From IMG/VR virus record IMGVR_UViG_3300046674_000101, positions 1 through 39,009 of that record: 39,009 bases of DNA. One strand, given 5' to 3'. Below, in pieces: positions 7,137 through 14,244 of this stretch (position 1 is the first letter of the stretch; each line of letters begins with the position of its first letter). The notes beneath the pieces are model-generated. The model searched no databases. It was given only the letters and a program-made list of their open reading frames with translations, and was not told where the DNA came from. This DNA is from a virus. The position numbers were made by a program, and so were the translations under genes.

Positions 7137-8747
7137 TTAAAAGGTGTAGGCGTCCTCGTCCGGTGCAGGAGCGAAGTCCGTGTTCTTGTCGTACAGACGG
7201 CCCGTACTCCGGTCGTAGCCCAAGGGGATGAGCTTCCCTGTGGCTTGGCCGGTGTAGCGGTCTTTCAGTACGCGGAAGGTTGTGGTGGAGCGTTCTTCTT
7301 CGTCCTCACTTTGCTGATTACGCTCAAGTGCGAACATAAAGAAACTCCAGAACCCAATGGCTCGGGCACCTTTGAAATGGCGTATGGAGACGTGACCACC
7401 TTCTTCGTGCGACTTACCCTCAGGGGTCGCAAGGTGACTCACGAAATGGATCATGACCTTCAACTCATTGGCGAGTCCGGCCATCTCTTTCATGATCTGC
7501 TCAAGGCTTCCACGCTCATCGCTTGTGTCAGCCATAGCCGTCAAGTGATCCACATAGAAAATGCGGATGTCTTCGGCGTGAGCCATGTAGCGAATCTTGG
7601 CTGCTACCACGTCCCATGAGGTTTCCCCGAAGGAGTCGTATAGGTAGACCTTGCCTTCAAGCTCACGGACGGCTTCTAGGCGTTCCTCACGGGTCCAAGA
7701 GCCATCAGGGACGTGGAACCGCTTCCCCTTCAGCTTCCCTGCGATCCGTGCTGCTGTCTCGGTCGGTTGCTGCTCCAAAAACACGAGCCCAACTTTCGCC
7801 TTTAAGACATCCACATCGAATGCAATCTGCTGCGTAAGGAAATCGGTCTTTCCGATCCCAGTACCCGCACCGAACGCATACAGTTCCCCGTACCTTCGGC
7901 CATAGGTATGCTTCGTCAGTGCTTCCAGAAACCATGGGAGTCCTTGTGCGATCTCTCGATCTAGGTTGTCGTACAGGTCGGAGATACCTACGATCCCATC
8001 GGGCCTATATGCCTTGGCATTCCAGATAGCCTGGAGAACCTCGGCACCCTTGCCAGCCTTCAGGCAATCATTGGGGTCCTTGAGTGGTAGCGTGGCGATC
8101 TTCGCCTTGCCTGGGGGAAACATCTCAGCGCACTCTCGAGCGGCCTTCTGACCAGGGTCGTCCATGTCAAACATCAGGACAACTTCTTCGAACTGGTCAA
8201 AGAACTCCATCTGGCGAGACATATCCTTCTTGGCACCCTGAGCCCCATTCGGGACGCTTACCACGGGCCACTTGCAATCCTGAAGCGTCGCCAGGGTCAT
8301 GGCGTCCACCTCGCCCTCGCAGACGACAATCTTCTTGCCACCGTTGAAGAGGTTCTGACCGAACATCGGGGGGTGCTTGGCGTCCCCAAGGAACTTGAAG
8401 TCCTTGTCGGCACCTCGGGTCTTCACTGCGACTACCTGACCATCTTTGTGATACGGATACATGTGGACGGTCTTGCCGCCCAGCTTTCCTACACGGACAC
8501 CAAAGAAGCGACAGACTTTCTCACTAATGCCGCGAGCGGGTAGCCCTTGTACGTCCGCTTCGACGTAGAAATCCAAATCTGCTGCCACTGTTTTCCTTTT
8601 GTATGTTGGTGCCGCTCCATCGCCCCTGTCGAAGTGCCCACAGCTAAAACACTTTAGGTGCCCATCGCTATAGAGAGCGTTTGCGTCACTACTCCCGCAG
8701 TTATCGCAGGGGCCTTTTCGGATTAGGTGGGACTCGGCGTATTCCAT
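7137..8747 (-). CDS. Primase-helicase (T7 gp4-like)
   Basis: 536 residues (T7 gp4 is 566). Order: an N-terminal zinc ribbon with Cys14, Cys17, Cys33 and Cys36; a TOPRIM primase core (IVVCEGEVDAMTLA, Glu144; MFDMDDPG at 193-199); a linker; then a RecA/DnaB-type helicase with Walker A FGAGTGIGKTDFL (Lys300), Walker B-like IFYVDHLTAM, and the C-terminal HFVSHLATPEGKSHEEGGH segment. It makes RNA primers and unwinds DNA at the fork in complex with the family A polymerase. A full zinc-ribbon form is present, with no obvious internal start for a short form. Its start overlaps the ThyX stop by one base. Confidence 0.95.
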   Translation of the reverse strand: MEYAESHLIRKGPCDNCGSSDANALYSDGHLKCFSCGHFDRGDGAAPTYKRKTVAADLDFYVEADVQGLPARGISEKVCRFFGVRVGKLGGKTVHMYPYHKDGQVVAVKTRGADKDFKFLGDAKHPPMFGQNLFNGGKKIVVCEGEVDAMTLATLQDCKWPVVSVPNGAQGAKKDMSRQMEFFDQFEEVVLMFDMDDPGQKAARECAEMFPPGKAKIATLPLKDPNDCLKAGKGAEVLQAIWNAKAYRPDGIVGISDLYDNLDREIAQGLPWFLEALTKHTYGRRYGELYAFGAGTGIGKTDFLTQQIAFDVDVLKAKVGLVFLEQQPTETAARIAGKLKGKRFHVPDGSWTREERLEAVRELEGKVYLYDSFGETSWDVVAAKIRYMAHAEDIRIFYVDHLTAMADTSDERGSLEQIMKEMAGLANELKVMIHFVSHLATPEGKSHEEGGHVSIRHFKGARAIGFWSFFMFALERNQQSEDEEERSTTTFRVLKDRYTGQATGKLIPLGYDRSTGRLYDKNTDFAPAPDEDAYTF

Positions 8748-9397
8748 TAGTTGTTCAGAAGTGCGGGAAGGGAGACAGGGAACTTCGGCTCAAGCAGGGT
8801 GAGGAGCATGTCGGCAACCTCTTGGCACTCAGCTTGTGCGTGTGCATCGAGGCGTTGCTTGATGACACGAGCGAAGGCCATCAGCGACCCACTCCATGTC
8901 CACTCTGTGTGCGTGTTCAGTGGAAGGACCATGCGGGCTTGCTCAGGGGCCATGCCGTTGCGCAAGGCTCGCTTGTAATTCCATAGGCCGTCTTCAGATA
9001 CCTCCCGGATGAACTGAATCTCTTGCTCTTGGATGTGCAGCGGAAGCGTGTCTGCGGAGCCTTGCTTGACGTTCTCAGCACGACCACGGATTTGAAACGG
9101 GATGTAGAACTCAGGGTCACTATCGACATACCGACGACTGACTTCATTCCACGAGAGGCCCACCTGATGCTTCACCAGTTGGCGAGCAACGAAGATCGGA
9201 GCCTTAATACGGACTTGCGCAAAGCAGTGAGCGAAGGGTGACCAGTGGCCGTGCCTGGCAAGGTACTTGATCAGCTTCGCGTCACCTTCTTCGAACTCAG
9301 CGTGCTGCTTGTCGAAGGACACTCGGGCTACGTTAGCGACCGTCAGGTCAGAGCCCATGAAGTCAAGGAGTTCTACGGATTGTGGTGCAGTTTGCAT
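8747..9397 (-). CDS. thyX: Flavin-dependent thymidylate synthase ThyX
   Basis: 216 residues from ATG 9397, chosen because GAAGGT lies six bases upstream; the longer in-frame extension is low-complexity. ThyX makes dTMP from dUMP using FAD, NADPH and methylene-tetrahydrofolate. The family signature R-H-R-x2-S-x-N-E-x-S-x-R-Y appears in variant form at residues 76-90 as KHQVGLSWNEVSRRY: SxNExSRRY is intact, but RHR is replaced by KHQ and one extra residue lies before the serine. ARHGHWSPFAH (48-58) and the RMVLPLNTHTEWTWSGSL segment near residue 160 are typical of the fold. Neighbours fit a dNTP-synthesis role. Confidence 0.9.
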   Translation of the reverse strand: MQTAPQSVELLDFMGSDLTVANVARVSFDKQHAEFEEGDAKLIKYLARHGHWSPFAHCFAQVRIKAPIFVARQLVKHQVGLSWNEVSRRYVDSDPEFYIPFQIRGRAENVKQGSADTLPLHIQEQEIQFIREVSEDGLWNYKRALRNGMAPEQARMVLPLNTHTEWTWSGSLMAFARVIKQRLDAHAQAECQEVADMLLTLLEPKFPVSLPALLNN

Positions 9398-9419
9398 GGG
9401 GTGACCTTCGGGTGTTTGA

Positions 9420-9644
9420 TTAGCGGACGAACAGGCGGGCAGGGGAGCCCAAGGTGTAGCGGACGTAGCGCTGCCCTGTGACCGGGTGGTGGCGCTGCTC
9501 GCTCTTGACGTTGTAGCCTTTGTTGCGGATGTCAACGATGCGCCGTGTGAGCGATTGGATGGAGTAGTCCATCAGTGCTTCGCGCTGGGTGATCGAGCCG
9601 GTGTTGTACAGGTGGTCGATGAGTTTCTGGACTTGGGTCTTCAT
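9420..9644 (-). CDS. Small helix-turn-helix DNA-binding protein (74 aa)
   Basis: The start is ATG 9644, overlapping the upstream stop (ATGTAATG). MKTQVQKLIDHLYNTGSITQREALMDYSIQSLTRRIVDIRNKGYNVKSE... matches the common phage/bacterial helix-turn-helix domain in which a helical bundle with SITQREA...SLTRRI is followed by a beta wing (HPVTGQRYVRYTL). It probably binds DNA as a small regulator; the target is unknown. It lies between ThyX and the endonuclease I operon segment. Confidence 0.7.
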   Translation of the reverse strand: MKTQVQKLIDHLYNTGSITQREALMDYSIQSLTRRIVDIRNKGYNVKSEQRHHPVTGQRYVRYTLGSPARLFVR

Positions 9645-9838
9645 TACATGTCCTTCTTGATTTGCTTGAGGGTCTTGATGAATTCCTTGAGGTCCTTCTT
9701 GTTCAACCACTGCCTGCTGCTGTCGATGCGGACAGTTTTGTCACGCGGGTCGAACATCAGTTCGATTTCGCCGTTAAAATATGGGCCCACGAAGTTCGTG
9801 GTGATGCGACCGTGAATTTCTTCAAATTCTTCAATCAT
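9644..9838 (-). CDS. Hypothetical protein (64 aa)
   Basis: 64 residues: beta-rich N-terminal part (ITTNFVGPYFNGEIELMFDP) and lysine-rich C-terminal helix (LNKKDLKEFIKTLKQIKKDM). Preceded by GAGAGAGAA at the ATG. Overlaps endonuclease I by four bases. No recognised family. Confidence 0.55.
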   Translation of the reverse strand: MIEEFEEIHGRITTNFVGPYFNGEIELMFDPRDKTVRIDSSRQWLNKKDLKEFIKTLKQIKKDM

Positions 9839-10251
9839 TTCTCTCTCTCTTTAAGCCATGCTTCAGGGATCAATTTGTCTGCATAGGCGAAGCCGTTCCT
9901 CTCACACCAAGTGGCGTAAGTAGACTTGCTGCCTTTGTAGAGGGGGGAGGCGCTGCGGGAAAAGACGAATCGGATGTCTAAGTGAGGGTGCTGCTTCTTT
10001 ACTGCCAGATGCTTAGTGCGGTCGGCTGAATCAAACAGACCCTTACCTTCAACGATGATTCCGTTGGCAAGGATGAAGTCAGGTGTGTACTTGTGCGGGA
10101 TGCTGTAGTCCAGCTTCACCTTCTCGTAGTCGTACTCGACACCTGCTTCATCTAGCTGTGCAGCGATCTTGTCCTCCAGACCGCTACGCAGCTTTGCCTT
10201 CACCTTGATGACGTGATTCTTCTTCGCCGCCCAAGAGCGACGCGTAGCCAT
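9835..10251 (-). CDS. Endonuclease I, Holliday-junction resolvase (T7 gp3-like)
   Basis: 138 residues, near the 149 of T7 endonuclease I. The PD-(D/E)xK catalytic set is visible in family order: RSGLEDKI (Glu26), YTPDF (Asp58) and VEGKG (Glu68, Lys70), corresponding to T7 Glu20, Asp55, Glu65 and Lys67. The N-terminus is strongly basic. The enzyme resolves branched replication and recombination intermediates and helps degrade host DNA, acting as a dimer. Adjacent to SSB and upstream of the polymerase-helicase genes, as in T7-like genomes. Confidence 0.92.
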   Translation of the reverse strand: MATRRSWAAKKNHVIKVKAKLRSGLEDKIAAQLDEAGVEYDYEKVKLDYSIPHKYTPDFILANGIIVEGKGLFDSADRTKHLAVKKQHPHLDIRFVFSRSASPLYKGSKSTYATWCERNGFAYADKLIPEAWLKEREK

Positions 10252-10817
10252 CAGAAGTTGACGTCTTCGTCTTCTTCCTCGTCTTCCGGTTCAGCTTGCT
10301 TCGAACGCTTCGACGATGCCTTATCGGCCTTTGCCACATACGTAGCTTCTTCGTCAGCCTCGAAACCGCTGCCACCGAACTCAACGAGGTCAATGATCTG
10401 AACGCTGTCGATGTACAGGGACACGCCCACGTTCGAACCGTTCTTGTATGCCTTCATCGTCGCCTTGATCTTCAGCTTCGAGCCATTACCGATGTTGAGA
10501 CCTTCGCCGTCAATACGGTTACCAGCGCCATCGAAGAAACGCAGTTCCTTGTTGTTACCCTTCTGATCCTTAGCCTTCGTGGAGAACTTCAGCGTGATCG
10601 TGCCGTCTTCGTTTTCTTCCGGGAAGTTGATCTTGTCGGCCACCTTCTTGCCGAGTTCCTCTTCGGCCTCTTCACGCATCATTTCGATGACCTTCTCTCC
10701 TTCAGCAGCGGAGACATGCAGGTCAACCTTGTACTTGCCATCAGCATCGAACTTGACGTCCGGGCGTGAGAGCCACGTAAAACCGGAGATGCCTTTGGGG
10801 GATGTGAACTTCTTCAT
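10251..10817 (-). CDS. Single-stranded DNA-binding protein (T7 gp2.5-like)
   Basis: 188 residues (T7 gp2.5 is 232). MKKFTSPKGISGFTWLSRPD, then an OB-fold-like beta-rich core (ITLKFSTKA, LRFFDGAG, GSKLKIKATMKAY, GVSLYIDSVQII), and an acidic C-terminal tail ending DEEEDEDVNF. The acidic tail with terminal phenylalanine is the hallmark by which gp2.5-type proteins contact the polymerase and helicase. The core would bind ssDNA at the fork. Overlaps endonuclease I by one base. Confidence 0.88.
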   Translation of the reverse strand: MKKFTSPKGISGFTWLSRPDVKFDADGKYKVDLHVSAAEGEKVIEMMREEAEEELGKKVADKINFPEENEDGTITLKFSTKAKDQKGNNKELRFFDGAGNRIDGEGLNIGNGSKLKIKATMKAYKNGSNVGVSLYIDSVQIIDLVEFGGSGFEADEEATYVAKADKASSKRSKQAEPEDEEEDEDVNF

Positions 10818-10825
10818 GCGGGTCC

Positions 10826-10981
10826 TTAGTTGTATTCAGGGTGGAAATTGTCGATATCGAACTCGATCTCTTCGATGTAGAAGCCGTGACCCATAAGGGC
10901 GACTGCTGCATCCAGCGGAACGAGTCCACCGCTGTTGATCTGTTGTGACGCGATGGCGTCGAGGCGTTCTTCGTAAAGCAT
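10826..10981 (-). CDS. Hypothetical microprotein (51 aa)
   Basis: ATG 10981 to TAA 10826-10828; 51 residues, MLYEERLDAIASQQINSGGL... ending FHPEYN. Acidic, no recognised motif. It is the first gene after the minus-strand terminator at 11003-11021 and lies eight bases upstream of SSB. On the mRNA strand the sequence just before it begins CCATTTCTA, the first nine bases of the phage promoter candidates at 13.8 kb, but the rest of that motif is not preserved. Confidence 0.5.
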   Translation of the reverse strand: MLYEERLDAIASQQINSGGLVPLDAAVALMGHGFYIEEIEFDIDNFHPEYN

Positions 10982-11002
10982 CTTCGGGGACCTAGAAATG
11001 GG

Positions 11003-11021
11003 AAAAGGCCCCGAAGGGCCC
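11003..11021 (-). terminator. Intrinsic terminator with UUCG tetraloop
   Basis: On the minus strand the sequence reads GGCCC, TTCG, GGGCC, then TTTT: a 5-bp GC stem closed by a UUCG tetraloop and followed by a U-run. It lies between the acidic microprotein gene and the SSB segment, so it would partly separate the RNA polymerase transcript from the replication genes. Confidence 0.75.
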
Positions 11022-11036
11022 TATGTTGTGTAGCGG

Positions 11037-11054
11037 TATGTTGTGCAGAAAAAA
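11037..11054 (-). repeat. 18-nt element shared with 14201-14218
   Basis: The minus strand reads TTTTTTCTGCACAACATA, identical over 18 bases to the plus strand at 14201-14218. An 11-base core (TGCACAACATA) recurs on the minus strand at 18057-18067. Here it lies two bases after the stop of the acidic microprotein; at 14201 it directly follows a long RNA stem. The role is unknown; it may be a regulatory or terminator-linked site. Confidence 0.6.
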
Positions 11055-11055
11055 C

Positions 11056-11187
11056 TTAGAAGTCTTCGTCCTCTTCGTCGTCCTCGTACTCCCACTCGTC
11101 ATCTTCACAAGCGTCGATACGGCGGTCGATCAAATCCATGTCGGAATTGTCCACATCTTCAAACAGGTCACGGTATGTGTTAGCCAT
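11056..11187 (-). CDS. Acidic microprotein with SSB-like C-terminal tail (43 aa)
   Basis: Two adjacent ATGs (11190 and 11187) follow AAGGA; the second has better spacing and is chosen (43 aa). The sequence MANTYRDLFEDVDNSDMDLI continues to an extremely acidic tail ending DDEEDEDF. The last residues closely resemble the tail of the phage SSB (DEEEDEDVNF), including the terminal Phe. In the T7 replisome such tails dock on polymerase and helicase, so this protein could compete for or modulate that contact. As a DNA mimic it could instead target a host protein. It is directly downstream of the RNA polymerase gene, nine bases away. Confidence 0.6.
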   Translation of the reverse strand: MANTYRDLFEDVDNSDMDLIDRRIDACEDDEWEYEDDEEDEDF

Positions 11188-11196
11188 CATGATTCC

Positions 11197-13683
11197 TTAT
11201 GCGAAAGCGTATTTGGAGTCGAGGACAACCTTGAGGTCAAGGGAGCCACGTTGGGGTACCTCGAGTTTCTCAAGGTTTGCTACCAGTTTCATCACGTCCT
11301 TAGCATCTTCGGCATCGACCGATTCAGCGCGGACCTTTAAGAGACCCTTGGCGTTATCCAAGAGGGACTGCAGCGGGTCATTGTTCTCATACATCTCCAC
11401 GAACGTCTCACGGATGATGTGCTTGAATCGGACCATGCGGTTAGGCGTGGTGGCGAACGAGTCATGAATGAACATGAAGTCTGTGATGCCTTCGCTCACG
11501 GCCTTGTTAGCTACGCTGTGGACGTGCGCCGCATCACAGGAGTGGATGAAGTTAGGGGAAATTCCGAGCTTCTGATCGTTCTTAGCGATCTTCTTGGTGT
11601 AACCCGTCAACAGCTTCGGCTGATAGCGAACACGCTCCGAGCCTTCCCATGCGAACGAATTGACAACCTTGAATGTCGGCTCATAGTACGTCGAGATGAC
11701 CGGGAACCCTGTCGGATTGAACCAGCTTGACGGCAGGTTAGCAGCGCTCAGTTCCTTCGAGATTGCACGGAAGAACGTCTTGCATGCCTCAGCACCCGGG
11801 ACCGTCTGCTTGATCGACTCGAAGTTGATCTTGGCGAGGTACGTGCCAGCTTCACGGCGGAACTTACCATCGTCACCGAAGTGGCGCTTGGCACCTTCTT
11901 TCTTCAAGAAGTCTTCCCACAGTTGCTTCGACATCCCACCAGCTTCCGAACCATACCCGTACGTCATAGTGTTGCGCTTGCATAGAGTACGGTTGATCCC
12001 GAAGGTCATCCACAGGTCAGCGATGCTATCTCCTGCATCCTTGGCGACAACCGCAGCAGTCTTACCAGCAACCGCACGATAAACGTCTTGGGGACGCTCG
12101 GACGGAATCAGGTTGACGTGCTTGGCACCTTCAGGGTCCCGGAGGATTGCCGAGAAGTGCTGCAGCCCAGAGCACGAACCATCGCGTGCTACGGGGATAC
12201 CACAGAGGGTCGTAGGGTCGTTCAGAACGTCCACCAGCGACTTCGCAGCAGCAAGGAAGCAGAACGGGCTATCTGCGAGCGTCCAGTCATCCACAGTGGC
12301 CTTAGGATCAGCCACGATGGACCGGATTAAAGCCATGTTGTCGTTGACCCACTGGATACGATCAGCGTCAGGCGACTTATCAACACCGCCAGGGCCAGTC
12401 GTGCCTACGTGCCACTTAAGTTCCTCGATGCCTTCCTCGGTCAACACTTCACCGTTCTTCAGAAGGAACATCGCCTTGCGGACATCAGAACCTTGGTGGT
12501 TGAAGTTGCAGCGCGGATACACTCGACTACGAAAATCGAGATAGGCAGGCTCATAGAAAGCTGCTTCATTCGACAGACGCAGGGCCTCTTCAATGTCACG
12601 CTTGATTGCATGACGCTTACCGTTGATCGACTTGTTGAACTGGAGGTCTTCGGCCAGCTTCTTCTTGTCTTCAGCCTTCCAATCGATAGGACGAGCAGCG
12701 CCAGGAAGCGTGTCACCATCCTTACCAATAGCGATCTTCTTACGGTTGAAGTGCTCGACCAGTTTCACGATCCACGTATTGATAGCGTAGGGGACAGCTT
12801 GGATCGAGTTGACAGCCTGAATGAACGGGGCATCAGCCTGGATCGCTGCGTTGATCGCTTCACGTTGGACCTTGTTCGCTCCATTCACGAGCGGGTTCTT
12901 ACGGGCAACCCGAGCATCAAGGTATGCACCAGTGTCGAACGAAGTCCACGGTGCAGGAGGGACCAGCATCGCCTGAAACTCAGGATGATCGTACTGAAGG
13001 TCTTCGGTTGTGTTGGCAATGATCTCTTCGGCCTCTGCGGTAAAGCAGATGCACTTCTCAGGCCACTCAGCGTCTTCTGCCTTGTGGTCGAACGTCGAGA
13101 ACATGTTGGTGACTTCCATCGCAATAGCGACCAGACCACCAGCAACAGCCACATTGACATCAGCCTCTTCACCATACACAGGGAAACGCTGCTGAACTTC
13201 CAGCGCCGCTTCCTTACGCTTGGCTTTGCTCTTGGGCATCTTAGCGATAGCAGCGCGGTACTCCTTACTGCTTGCACGCTTCCATGCGCCTTCTGCGGTC
13301 AACTGACGTACATCGTCGCCTAACGCCGTGAACAGGTCAGACATCGAGGCACGCTCCGGTTCATCCATGGACGCCAAGGATGCCTTGCGGGTCATGTGCG
13401 ACAGGATGACGTGAGCCAGGACATCGAACTCGATCAGGTCCAGGGCGTGAAAGTGTGCTGCAGGACGACCCACGGTTGCCGAGGTCGCCACAAATTCCTT
13501 CTGAAGGGCTTCGACCAGATTAGGCATGGCTTCCGTGAGAACACGGCGACCAGCTTGGCTGACTTGCTCACCCTCTACTGCACGCTTCTCCGAACGGAGG
13601 TGGCGGAACTTACCGTTCTCAACCATCTCAGCTTCGCGTTCAGCGTTGGTGTCGTATGCAGTGATTTCGAGGCTCATGTCCAT
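11197..13683 (-). CDS. Single-subunit DNA-dependent RNA polymerase (T7-like)
   Basis: 828 residues from ATG 13683, chosen because GGAG lies seven bases upstream; the in-frame extension to 13752 lies in promoter sequence. Catalytic elements of the T7 family are all visible: DGSCSGLQHFSAILRD (Asp501, equivalent to T7 Asp537), RTLCKRNTMTYGYGSE (Lys569 and Tyr577, equivalent to Lys631 and Tyr639) and FIHDSFATTP (Asp741, equivalent to Asp812). T7 RNAP has 883 residues; the region between Asp501 and Lys569 is about 26 residues shorter. It would transcribe middle and late genes from phage-specific promoters. Two promoter candidates match each other upstream and divergently, and a host-type -10 lies at 13721-13726, so it may be started by the host enzyme and then self-activated. 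Confidence 0.96.
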   Translation of the reverse strand: MDMSLEITAYDTNAEREAEMVENGKFRHLRSEKRAVEGEQVSQAGRRVLTEAMPNLVEALQKEFVATSATVGRPAAHFHALDLIEFDVLAHVILSHMTRKASLASMDEPERASMSDLFTALGDDVRQLTAEGAWKRASSKEYRAAIAKMPKSKAKRKEAALEVQQRFPVYGEEADVNVAVAGGLVAIAMEVTNMFSTFDHKAEDAEWPEKCICFTAEAEEIIANTTEDLQYDHPEFQAMLVPPAPWTSFDTGAYLDARVARKNPLVNGANKVQREAINAAIQADAPFIQAVNSIQAVPYAINTWIVKLVEHFNRKKIAIGKDGDTLPGAARPIDWKAEDKKKLAEDLQFNKSINGKRHAIKRDIEEALRLSNEAAFYEPAYLDFRSRVYPRCNFNHQGSDVRKAMFLLKNGEVLTEEGIEELKWHVGTTGPGGVDKSPDADRIQWVNDNMALIRSIVADPKATVDDWTLADSPFCFLAAAKSLVDVLNDPTTLCGIPVARDGSCSGLQHFSAILRDPEGAKHVNLIPSERPQDVYRAVAGKTAAVVAKDAGDSIADLWMTFGINRTLCKRNTMTYGYGSEAGGMSKQLWEDFLKKEGAKRHFGDDGKFRREAGTYLAKINFESIKQTVPGAEACKTFFRAISKELSAANLPSSWFNPTGFPVISTYYEPTFKVVNSFAWEGSERVRYQPKLLTGYTKKIAKNDQKLGISPNFIHSCDAAHVHSVANKAVSEGITDFMFIHDSFATTPNRMVRFKHIIRETFVEMYENNDPLQSLLDNAKGLLKVRAESVDAEDAKDVMKLVANLEKLEVPQRGSLDLKVVLDSKYAFA

Positions 13684-13720
13684 TGCGTTTCTCCAGGTGT
13701 GCTGTGATTCGATTGGTAGG

Positions 13721-13726
13721 ATTATA
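13721..13726 (-). promoter_or_regulatory. Host sigma70 -10 box for the RNA polymerase gene
   Basis: A perfect TATAAT on the minus strand lies 38 bases upstream of the polymerase ATG. No good -35 is found at 16-18 bases (weak TGGTGT-like hexamers only), so it may be a weak or activator-assisted promoter. It would let host polymerase start expression of the phage polymerase. Confidence 0.5.
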
Positions 13727-13784
13727 GCGCCGAAATGCGCAACACACCACAAAGTTGTGCAAAAAAATTAAGACGACGTTGCCG

Positions 13785-13813
13785 CCTTCTTTTCTGTTAG
13801 GTAGTAGAAATGG
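13785..13813 (-). promoter_or_regulatory. Phage RNA polymerase promoter candidate P1 (leftward)
   Basis: On the minus strand a 29-base element starts CCATTTCTACTACCTAACAG and ends AAGAAGG. It matches 26 of 29 bases of the plus-strand element at 13929-13957, pointing the opposite way. The core CTACTA-CTAAYAGAA resembles the T7 consensus CGACTCACTATAGGG in position-by-position style. It sits about 100 bases upstream of the polymerase ATG and would drive that gene and the replication operon. Confidence 0.65.
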
Positions 13814-13836
13814 CAACCCACTGATTTTGCAAGGAA

Positions 13837-13855
13837 TTTTCTAGATGTTTTCTAG
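13837..13855. repeat. Paired TTTTCTAG direct repeat, 11-bp period
   Basis: TTTTCTAG occurs at 13837-13844 and again at 13848-13855, one helical turn apart, between the two divergent promoter candidates. The spacing suggests an operator for a dimeric protein. No protein can be named. Confidence 0.35.
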
Positions 13856-13928
13856 TTGTGCCGCTCTAATGTCAGACGAATATAGCCAGGCAGAGTTTTG
13901 GAAAAAACCCTTTAAAATCAGATAGCTA

Positions 13929-13957
13929 CCATTTCTACTAACTAATAGAAGAGAAGG
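13929..13957 (+). promoter_or_regulatory. Phage RNA polymerase promoter candidate P2 (rightward)
   Basis: Reads CCATTTCTACTAACTAATAG and ends GAGAAGG; 26 of 29 bases match P1 in inverted orientation, and similarity continues outside. It would drive the reductase unit to the right. Two independent copies facing away from each other upstream of divergent units is the expected signature of promoters rather than a chance repeat. Confidence 0.65.
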
Positions 13958-14004
13958 GCGAATCCTGCACAACACAGCACAGCGTGGGGGTAGGGGGTAA
14001 CCCT

Positions 14005-14019
14005 AAGATAGACCAAAGG
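14005..14019 (+). repeat. 15-nt direct repeat, copy 1 (with 20200-20214)
   Basis: AAGATAGACCAAAGG is present here and, identical, at 20200-20214. Both copies are followed on the same strand by the ATTATCTTCAT element (24 bases later here, 54 bases later at the second site), and each precedes a plus-strand transcription unit. A 13-base near-palindrome (CTACCTAAGGTAG, 14020-14032) follows immediately. Confidence 0.65.
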
Positions 14020-14042
14020 CTACCTAAGGTAGACCCTAGGTA

Positions 14043-14071
14043 ATTATCTTCATATGAAAACAATAAAAGGG
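14043..14071 (+). promoter_or_regulatory. Repeated promoter-like element P3
   Basis: ATTATCTTCAT at 14043-14053 is identical to 20268-20278, and similarity continues (AA..C.ATAAA; 19 of 28 bases). The element ends ATAAAAGGG, which would place a T7-style G-rich start exactly where the long RNA stem at 14070 begins. A loose match to P1/P2 exists in the C.ATA core. It is called promoter-like because of repetition and position; transcription is not shown. Confidence 0.5.
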
Positions 14072-14206
14072 TCACTAAAGGAACCCTCAGGACACTCTAG
14101 TAAAGATTGGGATACACGCGATACGCAGACAGCGACTTACCAAAGCGTTCCTATCCCGGTCGATAGCAAACCCCGTCCTGAGCCTTCCTTTAGTGATCTC
14201 TTTTTT
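14070..14206 (+). ncRNA. Structured leader RNA with 22-bp closing stem and U-run
   Basis: Bases 14070-14093 pair with 14175-14198: 14 pairs (one G-U), a 2x2 CC/CC internal loop, then 8 more pairs. Inside, 14105-14114 pairs with 14152-14161 (10 pairs, two G-U). The outer stem is followed at once by TCTTTTTT, as in an intrinsic terminator, and then by the 18-nt repeat at 14201-14218. The element lies between the promoter candidates and the reductase ATG at 14245. It could be an attenuator, an RNase III processing site like those of T7, or a separate small RNA. No match to the cobalamin riboswitch core was seen. A 73-codon frame across it looks accidental. Confidence 0.6.
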
Positions 14207-14244
14207 CTGCACAACATAATCCAGCACACTTTTAGAGAGAGTGA

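Noticed and set aside
10983-11001. Third copy of the phage promoter upstream of the 51-aa gene
   Set aside because: Only the first nine bases (CCATTTCTA) match; the core and start region differ.
14070-14206. Cobalamin riboswitch for the B12-dependent reductase
   Set aside because: The B12-box and other conserved core segments could not be found in the leader.
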